This document shows, one piece after another, positions 1 through 9,025 of a DNA stretch of 64,000 nucleotides. The notes beneath the pieces were generated by a model. That model had not been told where the DNA came from. It saw only the letters and a program-made list of their open reading frames with translations, and did no database searches. How positions within the stretch are numbered: position 1 is the first letter of the stretch; the number at the start of each line of letters is the position of its first letter. The translations under genes were made by a program, and so were the position numbers. The stretch is from a bacterium. Lineage in GTDB: Bacteria > Pseudomonadota > Gammaproteobacteria > Pseudomonadales > Moraxellaceae. The stretch lies in NCBI GenBank assembly GCA_029945725.1, contig JAQSDB010000001.1, forward strand, positions 124,001 to 188,000, in the 5' to 3' direction.

Positions 1-668
1 TTGCCGGGGCGGAAATCATCGTGCGTACGCACGGCGGCCTGGGCCAGGGCCTGGGCATACCAGTCCCAGTCGCGGTTGAGGCTGCCAAAACGGAAACCGC
101 CGAGGAGCAGATCGGTGCTGCCGCTGCCGGGCTGCAGGCTGCGATCGAGCAGTTCGCCCTGCTGCGGGCCGCCGTTGAAAAGGAAGTCATCGCGACCGGT
201 AGGCAGCTTCACGCCAAACAGCAGGCCGGTGTCGCCGTCGTCGCTGAATCCCTGATAGCGGCCTACCAGCTTGATGTCACCGGGACTGCGCGTGTGCGAG
301 GTGGAGATGTCACTGTCGCCGGGGGCAATGGTGCTGTGTGAACGATCAAGATAGGGCAGGAGCAGACTGACACCCCATGCCTTGTTGATGTTGTAGCCGA
401 GCGTGAGCGTGGTGTAGCGGTTGGTGCTGCGCTGTTCGACTTCATCCGCGCCCGGCACGACGGGTGCCATAGCGGAGCGGGTGCCACTGCGCAGGGCTGT
501 CTGGTCAATGAAATCGTAACGCAGGTCCACGCTCATGCCGGGCTTCGAGCTCATGCCCTGGCTGACCCAGTCGGAGCTCAGGGTGCAGCCGCAGCTTGAG
601 CAGGCCATTGCAGTAACGGGAAGCGCAGAGAGGGAAAGCAGACTGAGGGCAACAGCAGTAAGACGCAT
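1..668 (-). CDS. Putative outer-membrane beta-barrel (transporter-like) protein, 3' end outside window
   Basis: The reading frame opens with ATG at 668 and runs off the left edge, leaving about 222 residues visible. Residues 1-22 are a clear signal peptide (MRLTAVALS start, ending TAMA). A cysteine cluster follows (C23, C26, C28 in ACSSCGC). The rest has alternating polar and hydrophobic strands with phrases such as TTLTLGYNINKAWGVSL, LLPYLDRS and GVKLPTGR. These are typical of the small outer-membrane barrels often annotated as 'transporter' or Phenol_MetA_deg-like proteins. The family call is by motif resemblance only. The cysteine cluster just after the cleavage site could bind a metal or tether the N-terminus. 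It is not a good lipobox, because position -3 is Ala and position -2 is Met. No substrate can be inferred. Confidence 0.7.
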   Translation of the reverse strand, partial: MRLTAVALSLLSLSALPVTAMACSSCGCTLSSDWVSQGMSSKPGMSVDLRYDFIDQTALRSGTRSAMAPVVPGADEVEQRSTNRYTTLTLGYNINKAWGVSLLLPYLDRSHSTIAPGDSDISTSHTRSPGDIKLVGRYQGFSDDGDTGLLFGVKLPTGRDDFLFNGGPQQGELLDRSLQPGSGSTDLLLGGFRFGSLNRDWDWYAQALAQAAVRTHDDFRPG

Positions 669-766
669 GAATGATTTCCGGTGTTTTAAAGCCGGCATTC
701 TACGCAACCATGCTTTAGTCGCACTGTGACAAAGTGTCGCAGTACGGGGATGACTGTTTTCATTTT

Positions 767-1189
767 TCAGGTTTTGATGCCGAGGCGCAGATACACAAAG
801 TTCAGCAGCCAGATGGGACCGACCAGAAGGAATAACAGATCCTTGAAAAAAGAAGGCTTCTTGCCCTCGACGTTGTGCCCGTAGAACTGGCCAATCCATG
901 CCAGCACAAACAGTGTTGCCGAGATGAGCAGGATGTGCGGAATCACACTGATCAGCCCCAGCATGGCGGCGGTCAGTGCCAGCATGCCGGTCGCCAGCGA
1001 TATCGAGAGTGGAATATAAAAAGCCATGGCGACAGCCAGGCCAGCCACGGCTGCCCAGGGCTGCAGCGCAAACAGCGCACCGAAGACGCAAAAATAAATG
1101 ACGGGTACGCAAATCCAGTGGATGGTTTTGTTCACCGGGTTGCGGTGCGACTCGCTGTATTCATCCAGCCAGGCATTCAGGTTTTTCAT
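767..1189 (-). CDS. Mpo1-like (DUF962) integral membrane protein
   Basis: This 140-residue protein begins MKNLNAWLDEYSESHRNPVNK and then has several hydrophobic helices (about residues 25-110). The N-terminal H-x-N-P-x-N-K-x-x-H-W pattern is the hallmark of the DUF962/YGL010w family. Yeast Mpo1 of this family is an iron-dependent dioxygenase of 2-hydroxy fatty acids; the bacterial substrate is not established. The ATG at 1189 has a good ribosome site (GGAG about 8 bases upstream on the minus strand). It is probably monocistronic, lying 193 bases beyond the end of the EamA permease gene on the same strand. Confidence 0.85.
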   Translation of the reverse strand: MKNLNAWLDEYSESHRNPVNKTIHWICVPVIYFCVFGALFALQPWAAVAGLAVAMAFYIPLSISLATGMLALTAAMLGLISVIPHILLISATLFVLAWIGQFYGHNVEGKKPSFFKDLLFLLVGPIWLLNFVYLRLGIKT

Positions 1190-1382
1190 CCGTTATCTCC
1201 GCATGCTTTTTCTTGTCGGTGTTGCGCAGGGCCAACCATGCCCGGGCAAAACCGCAAAATCAAGCACGAACGTCCCATATTGAGTGCGGTGACGATGACC
1301 GGCCGTGGGCGGGCGTGCCTGGCGGGCGAGCTGATGCTTCCGGCAGGAAGTGCCGGGACAGAAAGGCTTTGTTTAACGCGTT

Positions 1383-2297
1383 TTATTTCTTCAGCGTAAT
1401 CAGCAGGACCCCGGTCAGTACCAGCACCGTTCCTGCTCCCTGCAGCCAGCCCAGGGTTTCTCCCAGTACGGCATAGCCAAGATAGAGTGTGGCTACGGGG
1501 CCGACAGCGCCAATCAGGGCGGCACGGCTGGCACCGATGCGGCGTATGCCGTTGGTCAGCATGGTCGCCGGCAGCACCGTGCAGACAATGGCCAGCGTCA
1601 CACCGAGACCCAGCACGCGGGGACTGACCTGCAGCGCGGAAAACGGATTCACCAGCAGAAAGTGCAGCATGCAGCAAAAGCAGGAAATGCTGAGGGCGAT
1701 GCCGGTGAAGCGGTTGGCACCGATGCGATTGATCATCTCGCCTGATCCCACGAGATAGATGGCGTAGGAAAGGGCGCTGCCAAAGACCAGTGCCATGCCG
1801 AGGCCGAGGTGCGCGGAGGGATGATGCACGTCCTGCCAGACCACGAGCGCCATGCCGATATAGCTCAGCAGGATGGCCAGCCACGTCGTGCGGCCCGGCG
1901 GCCGTTTCAGCACAAAGGCAGTGATGAGGACGGTTAATGTCGGATAGAGAAACAGCACGAGGCGTTCAAGGCCGGCGCTGATGTATTGCAGGCCGAGAAA
2001 ATCCAGCAGCGATGCCAGGTAGTAACCGCCGAAGCCGAGCAGGAAAAGCACGAACCAGTCGCGCCGTGTCAGCGTCACGGCTTTCTCGCTGCGTCCAGCC
2101 AGAAAAACCATGAACAGGAAAAAGGGCAGGGCGAAGACCATGCGCAACGTGAGCAGGGTGACGGCGTCCACGGTCTCCTGATAGGCCAGCTTGATAAAGA
2201 TGGACTTGGTGGAAAACAGGATGGCGGATGCCAGTACCAGCAGGATGCCAGTCAGCCGGGCATGTGACGCGGCAGGTAAAGAAGAGGGTGAGGACAT
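1383..2297 (-). CDS. EamA/DMT-family permease
   Basis: This is a 304-residue inner-membrane protein with about ten hydrophobic segments, which is the two-EamA-repeat layout of drug/metabolite transporters. Repeat one starts near LTGILLVLASAILFSTKSIF and repeat two near LGLGMALVFGSALSYAIYL. It ends in a short basic tail (ITLKK). ATG at 2297 (MSSPSSLPA) was chosen because the frame upstream to a TTG at 2360 encodes an unlikely polar, cysteine-containing leader. Substrate cannot be predicted; members export amino acids, nucleotides or metabolites. Confidence 0.85.
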   Translation of the reverse strand: MSSPSSLPAASHARLTGILLVLASAILFSTKSIFIKLAYQETVDAVTLLTLRMVFALPFFLFMVFLAGRSEKAVTLTRRDWFVLFLLGFGGYYLASLLDFLGLQYISAGLERLVLFLYPTLTVLITAFVLKRPPGRTTWLAILLSYIGMALVVWQDVHHPSAHLGLGMALVFGSALSYAIYLVGSGEMINRIGANRFTGIALSISCFCCMLHFLLVNPFSALQVSPRVLGLGVTLAIVCTVLPATMLTNGIRRIGASRAALIGAVGPVATLYLGYAVLGETLGWLQGAGTVLVLTGVLLITLKK

Positions 2298-2644
2298 GGG
2301 CAGGCAAGCACGGAAATACTCCGGGCACGCATTTAGCCTGCTCCGGTACGGTTTCAGCAAGCCTTGCGGCCATGATTGTGCAACCCCGGCAAATTCTTTG
2401 TCCGGTCAGGTACTTGTGTGACTGTCGCGAGTGCGCTAGCGGGCGTTTTTGACGGCTCCGGCGGGGGCTGAAAAAAGTAAAGAAATTGACCGGCGGGTAC
2501 TCACATTGCCGTTAGCCCTGCATTACAATCGCGGGCCTTTATGCCCACAAGGTTTGTACTTTGGGGCTCAGGTCTGGCTTCCTGCAGGATGCAGTGCAGT
2601 ACAGACATTTCAGATTTACCGACAAGCCAAGGTGAGGGTTGACC
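2298..2644. other. Divergent intergenic region, EamA permease / pnt operon
   Basis: This 347-base gap holds both promoters. A TACAAT hexamer at 2524-2529 is a possible -10 for pnt, but no good -35 sits at standard spacing. A purine-rich GGTGAGGG lies just before the pntAA start. No further gene or structured RNA was recognised. Confidence 0.4.
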
Positions 2645-3778
2645 ATGCAAATTGGGATTCCAGCCGAAATCCTTGCGGGCGAAACTCGCGTCGCTGCGAC
2701 ACCGGAAACGGTGAAAAAGTTCGTCACGCTGGGCTACAAGCTGGTCGTACAGAAAGGTGCCGGTGTTGCATCGTCCTGTATCGACAAAGCCTATGAAGAA
2801 GCCGGCGCTACCATTGCCGCCACTGCCGCCGAAACCTATCAGGATTCGGACGTGGTGCTGAAGGTGGCCGCTCCCAGCGCAGAAGAGGTATCCCTGATCA
2901 AACAGGGCGCCATCGTGCTGGCGGCTTTCGCTCCACACCAGAACGAGAATCTTGAGGCCTATGCGGCTCGCGGTCTCACCTGTGTGGCGATGGAACTGAT
3001 TCCGCGTATTACGCGCGCGCAGAGCTCCGACATTCTTTCCTCGCAAGCCAATCTCGCCGGTTACAAGGCGGTGTTGCTGGCCGCCAATGAATACGCGGGC
3101 ATGTTCCCGATGATGATGACGGCTGCGGGCACCATCAAGCCGGCTCGCGCCGTGATTCTCGGTGTGGGCGTTGCCGGTTTGCAGGCGATTGCCACGGCCA
3201 AGCGTCTTGGGGCGGTGGTGGAAGCCTCCGACATGCGTCCTGCGGCGAAAGAGCAGGTCGAGTCGCTGGGCGGAAAATGGCTCGATGTGCCGATGTCCGA
3301 TGAAGAAAAAGCCAAGGCTTTGGGCACGGGCGGTTACGCCTGGGTGCCGTCAGCGGAATACGTGCGTGATCAGGCCATCATCGTCGACAAGGCCGTGTCT
3401 GCTGCCAGTGTGGTGATTACCACGGCACAGATTCCGGGTCGTCGCGCTCCTGTTCTGGTGAAAGCCGAGACAGTGGCCAAGATGAAGCCGGGCGCCGTGA
3501 TTATCGATATGGCCGTGAGTTCCGGCGGCAACGTCGAAGGCTCGAAGCTCGATGAAATCGTGGTCACTGAAAACGGCGTGAAGATTGTCGGTATCGGCAA
3601 TATTCCGGCGCTGATTGCCACGGAAGCCTCCGCGCTTTATGCCCGCAACCTGATCAACTTCCTGCAGCCCCAGCACGACAAGGAATCGCAGAGCCTCAAG
3701 CTCAATCGCGATGACGACATGGTCAAGCCGACGCTTATCGTCGACGGCGGCCAAGTGCTGTACAAGAAGCCCAACTAA
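2645..3778 (+). CDS. pntAA: NAD(P) transhydrogenase alpha subunit part 1, NAD(H)-binding domain I
   Basis: This 377-residue protein is the soluble NAD(H)-binding domain of the proton-translocating transhydrogenase, which makes NADPH from NADH using the proton gradient. The N-terminus MQIGIPAEILAGETRVAATPE and the Rossmann-type stretch VILGVGVAGLQAIATAKRLGA (around residue 170) identify the AlaDH/PNT family. It is shorter than the fused E. coli PntA (about 510 residues) because the membrane part is encoded separately by the next gene. ATG 2645 was preferred over the in-frame TTG at 2639 because of the GGTGAGGG ribosome site and family N-termini. It starts a tight three-gene operon; the next start is 12 bases away. 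Confidence 0.95.
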   Translation: MQIGIPAEILAGETRVAATPETVKKFVTLGYKLVVQKGAGVASSCIDKAYEEAGATIAATAAETYQDSDVVLKVAAPSAEEVSLIKQGAIVLAAFAPHQNENLEAYAARGLTCVAMELIPRITRAQSSDILSSQANLAGYKAVLLAANEYAGMFPMMMTAAGTIKPARAVILGVGVAGLQAIATAKRLGAVVEASDMRPAAKEQVESLGGKWLDVPMSDEEKAKALGTGGYAWVPSAEYVRDQAIIVDKAVSAASVVITTAQIPGRRAPVLVKAETVAKMKPGAVIIDMAVSSGGNVEGSKLDEIVVTENGVKIVGIGNIPALIATEASALYARNLINFLQPQHDKESQSLKLNRDDDMVKPTLIVDGGQVLYKKPN

Positions 3779-3790
3779 GGAGCGATCGAG

Positions 3791-4141
3791 ATGAACGAAA
3801 CCGTCGCCCAGGTCTCCACGCAGGTCGCTGACGTTGCTCAGCATGCTGCTGGCGTACCCTTCGTCAACGTCTTCACCGTGTTCGTGCTCGCGATTTTCGT
3901 GGGTTACTACGTGGTGTGGAGCGTGACACCTGCCCTGCACACACCGCTGATGGCGGTGACCAATGCGCTGTCCGGCATCATCGTCGTCGGCGCCATGCTG
4001 CAGACGGTGTATTTCAATGGCGAAATCACCGCAACCACCGTGCTCGGTGCCGTTGCCGTGTTTCTGGCATGCATCAACATCTTCGGTGGCTTTGCCGTCA
4101 CCGGACGCATGTTGGACATGTTCAAGAAAAAGAAGAAGTAA
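3791..4141 (+). CDS. pntAB: NAD(P) transhydrogenase alpha subunit part 2, membrane domain
   Basis: This 116-residue membrane protein corresponds to the C-terminal membrane part (domain II) of PntA. It has three or four hydrophobic helices, for example [20 protein letters not shown] and [20 protein letters not shown], and ends in a basic FKKKKK tail. It assembles with PntAA and PntB in the inner membrane. AAGGAG precedes the start, 12 bases after the pntAA stop. The split arrangement is known in several bacteria and is not a frameshift: both halves have their own ribosome site and sensible termini. Confidence 0.93.
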   Translation: MNETVAQVSTQVADVAQHAAGVPFVNVFTVFVLAIFVGYYVVWSVTPALHTPLMAVTNALSGIIVVGAMLQTVYFNGEITATTVLGAVAVFLACINIFGGFAVTGRMLDMFKKKKK

Positions 4142-4152
4142 GGAGCCTATCA

Positions 4153-5568
4153 ATGGAAAATCTCGCGCAATACGCGGACTGGGCTTATCTGATTGGCGCC
4201 ATCCTCTTCGTTCTGGCTCTGCGCGGCCTGTCATCGCCCGCTTCTGCCATCATGGGTAACCGTTACGGCATGATCGGCATGGCCCTGGCTGTGGCCGCTA
4301 CTTTTGTCGTGGTCGGCAGCCTTAATGGCGGCGCCATTGTACTCAAGCCGGCCTACGTCCTGATTCTCGGCGCCATGGTGCTGGGTGCCGGTCTCGGTAT
4401 TTATCGCGCACGCACCGTGCCGATGACGCAGATGCCGGAAACAGTCGCCATGATGCATTCGCTGGTCGGCCTCTCGGCGGTTCTGATTGCCGTCGCTGCC
4501 GTGCTGAATACCTCCAGCCACCATGATGCCGTGCACCGTTTCGAGCTTTTCGTGGGCTGCTTCGTCGGTGCCATCACCTTCACCGCCTCCGTGTTTGCCT
4601 ACGGCAAGCTGGCGGCGAAGAAGTGGGCCAAATCGATGAAAGGCGGCTGGATCAAGCCGGTGCAGGTCGTGCTCGCGCTGGGCATGCTGGGTTTTGGTGC
4701 CGGTTACTTCTTCACCGAAGGCATGAACTACTTCTACGCCATGACGGCGTGTGCGCTGGTGCTGGGCTATTTCTGGATTGGCCCGATCGGTGGTGGCGAC
4801 ATGCCGGTGGTGGTGTCGCTGCTGAACTCCTTCTCGGGGTGGGCGGCTGCCGGTATCGGCTTCACCCTGAACAACTCCATGCTGATCATCGCCGGTTCGC
4901 TGGTAGGTTCCTCCGGCGCTATCCTGTCCTATGTGATGTGCCGTGCCATGAACCGTTCGCTGTTCAACGTGCTGTTCGGCAGTTTTGGTGCAGCAGCTGC
5001 CGGCCCTGCAGCCGGTGACGGCAAGGAAAAGAACTACAAGACCGGTTCTGCCGATGACGCTGCTTTCATGATGGGCAATGCCGATTCCGTGGTGATTGTG
5101 CCCGGCTACGGCATGGCACAGGCTCGCGCACAGAATGCCGTGAAAGAACTTGGCGACCTGCTCAAGGAAAAAGGCGTGAAGGTCAGCTACGCGATTCATC
5201 CTGTGGCCGGCCGCATGCCGGGTCACATGAACGTGTTGCTGGCAGAAGCCGATGTGGCCTATGACGACGTCAAGGAAATGGACGAGATCAACTCTGATTT
5301 CGCTTCCACGGATGTGGTGCTGATCATTGGTGCCAACGACGTGGTGAATCCTGCCGCCAAGAATGATCCCAGCTCGCCGATTTACGGCATGCCGATTCTC
5401 GAGGCCCAGCGTGCCCGCAGCATCATGGTGATCAAGCGCTCCATGAGCACGGGTTATGCCGGTCTTGATAACGACATTTTCTACATGGACAAGACCATGA
5501 TGATTTTCGGCGACGCCAAGAAAGTGGCCGAAGACATTCTCAAGAGTCTGAGCGGCAGCGGTCACTGA
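4153..5568 (+). CDS. pntB: NAD(P) transhydrogenase beta subunit
   Basis: This 471-residue subunit combines the membrane channel domain (about residues 1-280, many hydrophobic helices) with the NADP(H)-binding domain III at the C-terminus. The latter shows SVVIVPGYGMAQARAQ and the late motif VLIIGANDVVNPAAKNDPSS, both typical of PntB. It starts at ATG 4153 after AAGGAGCC, 11 bases past pntAB, so translation is probably coupled. A strong terminator follows at 5583-5609. Length and motifs match intact PntB. Confidence 0.96.
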   Translation: MENLAQYADWAYLIGAILFVLALRGLSSPASAIMGNRYGMIGMALAVAATFVVVGSLNGGAIVLKPAYVLILGAMVLGAGLGIYRARTVPMTQMPETVAMMHSLVGLSAVLIAVAAVLNTSSHHDAVHRFELFVGCFVGAITFTASVFAYGKLAAKKWAKSMKGGWIKPVQVVLALGMLGFGAGYFFTEGMNYFYAMTACALVLGYFWIGPIGGGDMPVVVSLLNSFSGWAAAGIGFTLNNSMLIIAGSLVGSSGAILSYVMCRAMNRSLFNVLFGSFGAAAAGPAAGDGKEKNYKTGSADDAAFMMGNADSVVIVPGYGMAQARAQNAVKELGDLLKEKGVKVSYAIHPVAGRMPGHMNVLLAEADVAYDDVKEMDEINSDFASTDVVLIIGANDVVNPAAKNDPSSPIYGMPILEAQRARSIMVIKRSMSTGYAGLDNDIFYMDKTMMIFGDAKKVAEDILKSLSGSGH

Positions 5569-5582
5569 TCGTTACTGCTTTT

Positions 5583-5609
5583 AAAAAGGCGCCTTCGGGC
5601 GCCTTTTTT
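5583..5609 (+). terminator. Rho-independent terminator of pnt operon
   Basis: A six-pair GC stem (GGCGCC / TTCG loop / GGCGCC) is flanked by an A-run and followed by six T. It ends the pnt operon. Confidence 0.93.
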
Positions 5610-6129
5610 ATTGGGCGTTGTTTATTTACTTGCTGGGTTTGCGCGGCCTCGGCATTTGCTTGCCGCTTGCGACCGAAGGAAGTCTCGCGGGATCTGGGAG
5701 TGCGGAGATTTACGCACTGGCTGGGCTAACGGTAATGTGCTTCGACCTGGTTGCTTCGGTTGTTTATTTATAAGGGCGGTGCGCCCTGCGTGCGGGCCTC
5801 ACTTTCTTTTGTCGCAAAAGAAAGTAAGCCAAGAAAGGCGACCCCTGCGGGGAGCCTGGGGAAGCGAACTCTTATGACCGCGGCTTTCTTATTTGTTGTC
5901 GTGTGGGCGTAGCTGGTTTCATTTATTTCTTTGAAAGACTTATGGATAAACCCCTCCGTAGATTGGGCGGACGCATGCAGCCTAACAGGCAATCTCCATC
6001 GACATAGACTACAGCAGCTCTTCGGCAGGCTCAGGACGAACCTAGCTGGATGGTGTTTGCCCCCTTGGCATCAATCAGTCAGAGGCAGAGAATCAGGCCT
6101 CTTTAATAGTCCTCTGCCAGGAGATGATC
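5610..6129. other. Long gene-free region with repeat-like sequences
   Basis: About 520 bases lie between the pnt terminator and the DUF1993 gene with no convincing protein. They contain a perfect hairpin at 5801-5825, followed by a purine-rich AAGAAAGGCGACCC tract. Further on there is a stretch at 6021-6041 resembling a CTCAGGACGAAC extragenic element that I recall from many proteobacteria. It reads as a patchwork of dispersed extragenic repeats plus the promoter of the next gene. Confidence 0.5.
5801..5825. repeat. Perfect hairpin in a dispersed-repeat-like element
   Basis: ACTTTCTTTTG / TCG / CAAAAGAAAGT is an 11-bp perfect inverted repeat with a 3-base loop. The flanking tract (AAGCCAAGAAAGGCGACCC) resembles an extragenic element often mis-annotated as small hypothetical proteins in proteobacteria. 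Only one copy is visible here, so the repeat status is from recall. Confidence 0.55.
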
Positions 6130-6633
6130 ATGGCTTTTACGGCGTACGATGCTTCCGTTCCGGTGTTCCAGCAGATGCTGAAAAACCTTTCCGCCCTGCT
6201 GGTGAAAGCAGAAGAACATGCAGCGGAAAAAGGAGTGGATATCAACGCTTTGCTTGATGCGAGGCTGGCGCCCGACATGTTTCCCTTCAGCAAGCAGATC
6301 CAGATCGCCACCGATCATGCCAAGGGCGCTTGTGCGCGTTTGGCCAGCGTGGAAATTCCCCGCTATGAAGACACGGAAAAAACCGTGGCGGAATTGCAGG
6401 CTCGTCTGCAGAAGACCCTGGATTTTATTGCAACGTTCAAGCCGGAGCAGTTCGCTGGTGCCGAAGCGCGTGACATCAGGCTGGTCTTTCCCTGGGCGAC
6501 CTATGATTTCACGGGACAGCGTTATCTGACGTACTGGGCGCTGCCCAATTTCTTTTTCCACGTCACCACGGCCTATAACATCCTGCGTCATCAGGGTGTG
6601 CCGGTTGGCAAGGCGGATTTCCTCGGGCAGTAA
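6130..6633 (+). CDS. DUF1993 domain protein
   Basis: This 167-residue predicted cytoplasmic, mostly helical protein starts MAFTAYDASVPVFQQMLKNL. The conserved end includes FPWATYDFTGQRYLTYWALPNFFFHVTTAYNILRHQGV, typical of DUF1993, a family distantly like DinB four-helix bundles and without an established function. ATG 6130 was chosen over ATG 6124 because AGGAG at 6119-6123 is six bases before it and abuts the earlier one. It ends at a bidirectional terminator shared with metG. Confidence 0.85.
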   Translation: MAFTAYDASVPVFQQMLKNLSALLVKAEEHAAEKGVDINALLDARLAPDMFPFSKQIQIATDHAKGACARLASVEIPRYEDTEKTVAELQARLQKTLDFIATFKPEQFAGAEARDIRLVFPWATYDFTGQRYLTYWALPNFFFHVTTAYNILRHQGVPVGKADFLGQ

Positions 6634-6662
6634 TGGCATCGATACTGTTAAACACAACTCAT

Positions 6663-6694
6663 TAAAAAAGGCGCGATATTCGCGCCTTTTTTAT
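6663..6694. terminator. Bidirectional terminator between DUF1993 gene and metG
   Basis: AAAAAAGGCGCGA / TAT / TCGCGCCTTTTTT forms a long stem with A- and T-runs on either side, serving the two convergent genes. Confidence 0.92.
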
Positions 6695-6729
6695 GGGGTT
6701 CGCGGCTGTGGCCGCAGGCAGGAAGGGAA

Positions 6730-8772
6730 TTACTTCACCTTCATGCCGGGTGTTGAACCCGCATCCGGCGACAGGATGAAAATGTCGGCGCCGCCGGGGC
6801 CGGCTGCCAGCACCATGCCTTCAGACATGCCGAACTTCATTTTGCGCGGTGCCAGGTTGGCGACCATGATGGTCAGGCGCCCGACCAGTTTCTCGGGTTC
6901 CGGGTAGGCACTCTTGATGCCGGCAAAGACATTGCGGGTTTTTTCTTCGCCGATATCCAGGGTCAGTTGCAGCAGCTTGTCGGCGCCCTGCACATGCACG
7001 GCATTGACGATTCTGGCCACGCGCATGTCGATCTTCACGAAATCATCAATCGTGATTTCCGGCGCCAGCGCTTCTGGTGCCACTGCGGTCACGGCAGCCG
7101 CCGGTACGGCATCGGCCGTTGCCTCCAGATGTTCCTTTGAGGCTTCCACCATGGCATCGACCTTTTCCTTCTCCACGCGCGTCATCAGGGGTGTGAAGCT
7201 GTTGATGGCATGATCCAGCAGCAATTGCTGGCGCGATGCCCAGTCGAGACTCTGCATATTGAGGAATTCACGACTGGCTTCGGCCATGGCGGGCAGAATG
7301 GGCGCGAGATAAACCAGCAGCTGCCGGAAGAGGTTGAGGCCGACGGAGCAGACCTCGTGCACTTCCTGCTCGCGGCCCTCAAGCCTGGCCAGTGCCCAGG
7401 GTTTTTTCTCGTCGATATACTGGTTGGCACGGTCGGCCAGCGCCATGATTTCACGCACGGCACGGCCAAAGTCGCGGTTCTCGTAATGCTGGGCAATGCT
7501 GTCGCCGGCAAGGATGAATTCCTGCACCAGGGCGGTTTCAGCACAGCCGGCGCTGAGCCGGTTGTCGAATTTCCTGGCAATGAAGCCGGCGCAGCGACTG
7601 GCGATATTCACCACCTTGCCGACCAGATCCGAATTCACGCGGGCGGTGAAGTCTTCCAGGCTGAGATCAATGTCTTCTACGGTGCCGGACAGTTTGGCGG
7701 CGAAGTAGTAGCGCAGGTATTCCGGATTGAGCTGCTCAAGATAGCTGCGTGCCTTGATGAAGGTGCCACGGGATTTCGACATCTTCTGGCCGTTCACGGT
7801 GAGAAAGCCGTGGGCAAAAATGGCGTTGGGTTTGCGGTAGCCGGCACCTTCGAGCATGGCCGGCCAGAACAGGGCGTGGAAATAAACGATGTCCTTGCCG
7901 ATGAAATGGTAGAGCTCGGTGCGGCTGTCGGCAGCCCAGGCTTCTTTCCAGTCACGTCCGGTTTTCTCGCAAAGGTTGCGCCAGCTGGCGATATAGCCGA
8001 TGGGGGCATCCACCCAGACATAGAAATATTTTCCCGGTGCATCCGGAATTTCGAAACCGAAATAGGGGGCGTCGCGGGAAATATCCCAGTCATTGAGGCC
8101 GGACTCGAACCACTCGTCGAGCTTGTTGGCGACTTCGGGTTGCAGGCGGCCGGATCTCTCACGGTCCTGCAGGAAGCCGGCAAAGTCCGGCAGCTTGAAG
8201 AAATAATGCTCGGATTCCTTCATCACTGGTGTGGCGCCGGAAATGGTGGAGCGCGGATTTTTCAGCTCGGTCGGCGAATACGTGGCACCGCAGACTTCGC
8301 AGGAATCACCGTACTGGTCCTTGGCGCCGCATTTCGGGCAATCACCCTTGATGAAGCGGTCGGCCAGAAACATCTGTTTTTCCGGATCAAAAAGCTGGTG
8401 TATCGGGCGGGTGGCGATATGGCCGGCGTCACGATTCTTCAGGTAAATCTGTGCAGACAGCTCGCGGTTTTCTTCCGAATGCGTGGAATGGTAATTGTCA
8501 AAACGGATATGAAAGTCGGCAAAGTCGCGCTCGTGATCGGCCTTTACGTTGGCGATCTGCGCTTCCGGGGTGACGCCGTTTTGCTGTGCCTTGAGCATGA
8601 TGGCGGTGCCGTGCGCATCGTCGGCGCAAACATAATGTATGTCGTGGCCACGGGATTTCTGGAAGCGTACCCAGATGTCGGTCTGGATGTATTCCACCAG
8701 ATGGCCGAGATGGATGGGCCCGTTGGCATAGGGCAGGGCACTGGTGACGAGAATGCGGCGGCGATCACTCAT
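6730..8772 (-). CDS. metG: Methionyl-tRNA synthetase
   Basis: This enzyme attaches methionine to tRNA-Met. It is 680 residues, close to E. coli MetG (677). The class I signature [11 protein letters not shown] is at residues 14-24 and the KMSKSRG loop is near residue 333. A zinc knuckle with two CxxC pairs (CPKCG and CEVCG) lies around residues 145-162. The C-terminal EMAP-II-like tRNA-binding domain begins near [20 protein letters not shown] 8772 ([16 protein letters not shown]) was used; the longer frame to 8859 adds a leader not found in the family. It is divergent from apbC. Confidence 0.98.
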   Translation of the reverse strand: MSDRRRILVTSALPYANGPIHLGHLVEYIQTDIWVRFQKSRGHDIHYVCADDAHGTAIMLKAQQNGVTPEAQIANVKADHERDFADFHIRFDNYHSTHSEENRELSAQIYLKNRDAGHIATRPIHQLFDPEKQMFLADRFIKGDCPKCGAKDQYGDSCEVCGATYSPTELKNPRSTISGATPVMKESEHYFFKLPDFAGFLQDRERSGRLQPEVANKLDEWFESGLNDWDISRDAPYFGFEIPDAPGKYFYVWVDAPIGYIASWRNLCEKTGRDWKEAWAADSRTELYHFIGKDIVYFHALFWPAMLEGAGYRKPNAIFAHGFLTVNGQKMSKSRGTFIKARSYLEQLNPEYLRYYFAAKLSGTVEDIDLSLEDFTARVNSDLVGKVVNIASRCAGFIARKFDNRLSAGCAETALVQEFILAGDSIAQHYENRDFGRAVREIMALADRANQYIDEKKPWALARLEGREQEVHEVCSVGLNLFRQLLVYLAPILPAMAEASREFLNMQSLDWASRQQLLLDHAINSFTPLMTRVEKEKVDAMVEASKEHLEATADAVPAAAVTAVAPEALAPEITIDDFVKIDMRVARIVNAVHVQGADKLLQLTLDIGEEKTRNVFAGIKSAYPEPEKLVGRLTIMVANLAPRKMKFGMSEGMVLAAGPGGADIFILSPDAGSTPGMKVK

Positions 8773-9025
8773 GGCGGACAAAGGGCTCAATCCTGGAAAG
8801 GGCGTAAATATACCGGAAAAGAGGCGGCTTTCGTGGGCTTTATGGTGGACGGTCGCCATGACTTTCAGGGCGGGGTGCCGGTCTTAACGGCCAGGAGCAT
8901 GATCCCGGAATGCGGCAGTTTGCAGCGGCATGGACGACAGTGGCAGTGACCGATGCGGCTCCCACAAACCGGCAAACCGGGCTACGATACGCCCCCCGAT
9001 ATTCCGTTGCTTTCGAGAGCCCGCC

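Noticed and set aside
3776-4153. Frameshifted pntA
   Set aside because: The two parts each have their own ribosome site and natural ends; split pntAA/pntAB is a known arrangement.
4231-5565. 444-codon open frame antisense to pntB
   Set aside because: pntB motifs are complete; the antisense product is a His-rich low-complexity chain.
5611-5877. Possible 88-residue protein in the gap after pnt
   Set aside because: It runs through the hairpin repeat element, has no credible ribosome site, and resembles spurious proteins often called in such repeats.
7210-8949. 579-codon open frame on the plus strand opposite metG
   Set aside because: metG on the minus strand has all its catalytic motifs; the antisense frame has no recognisable domain and arises from codon bias in GC-rich DNA.
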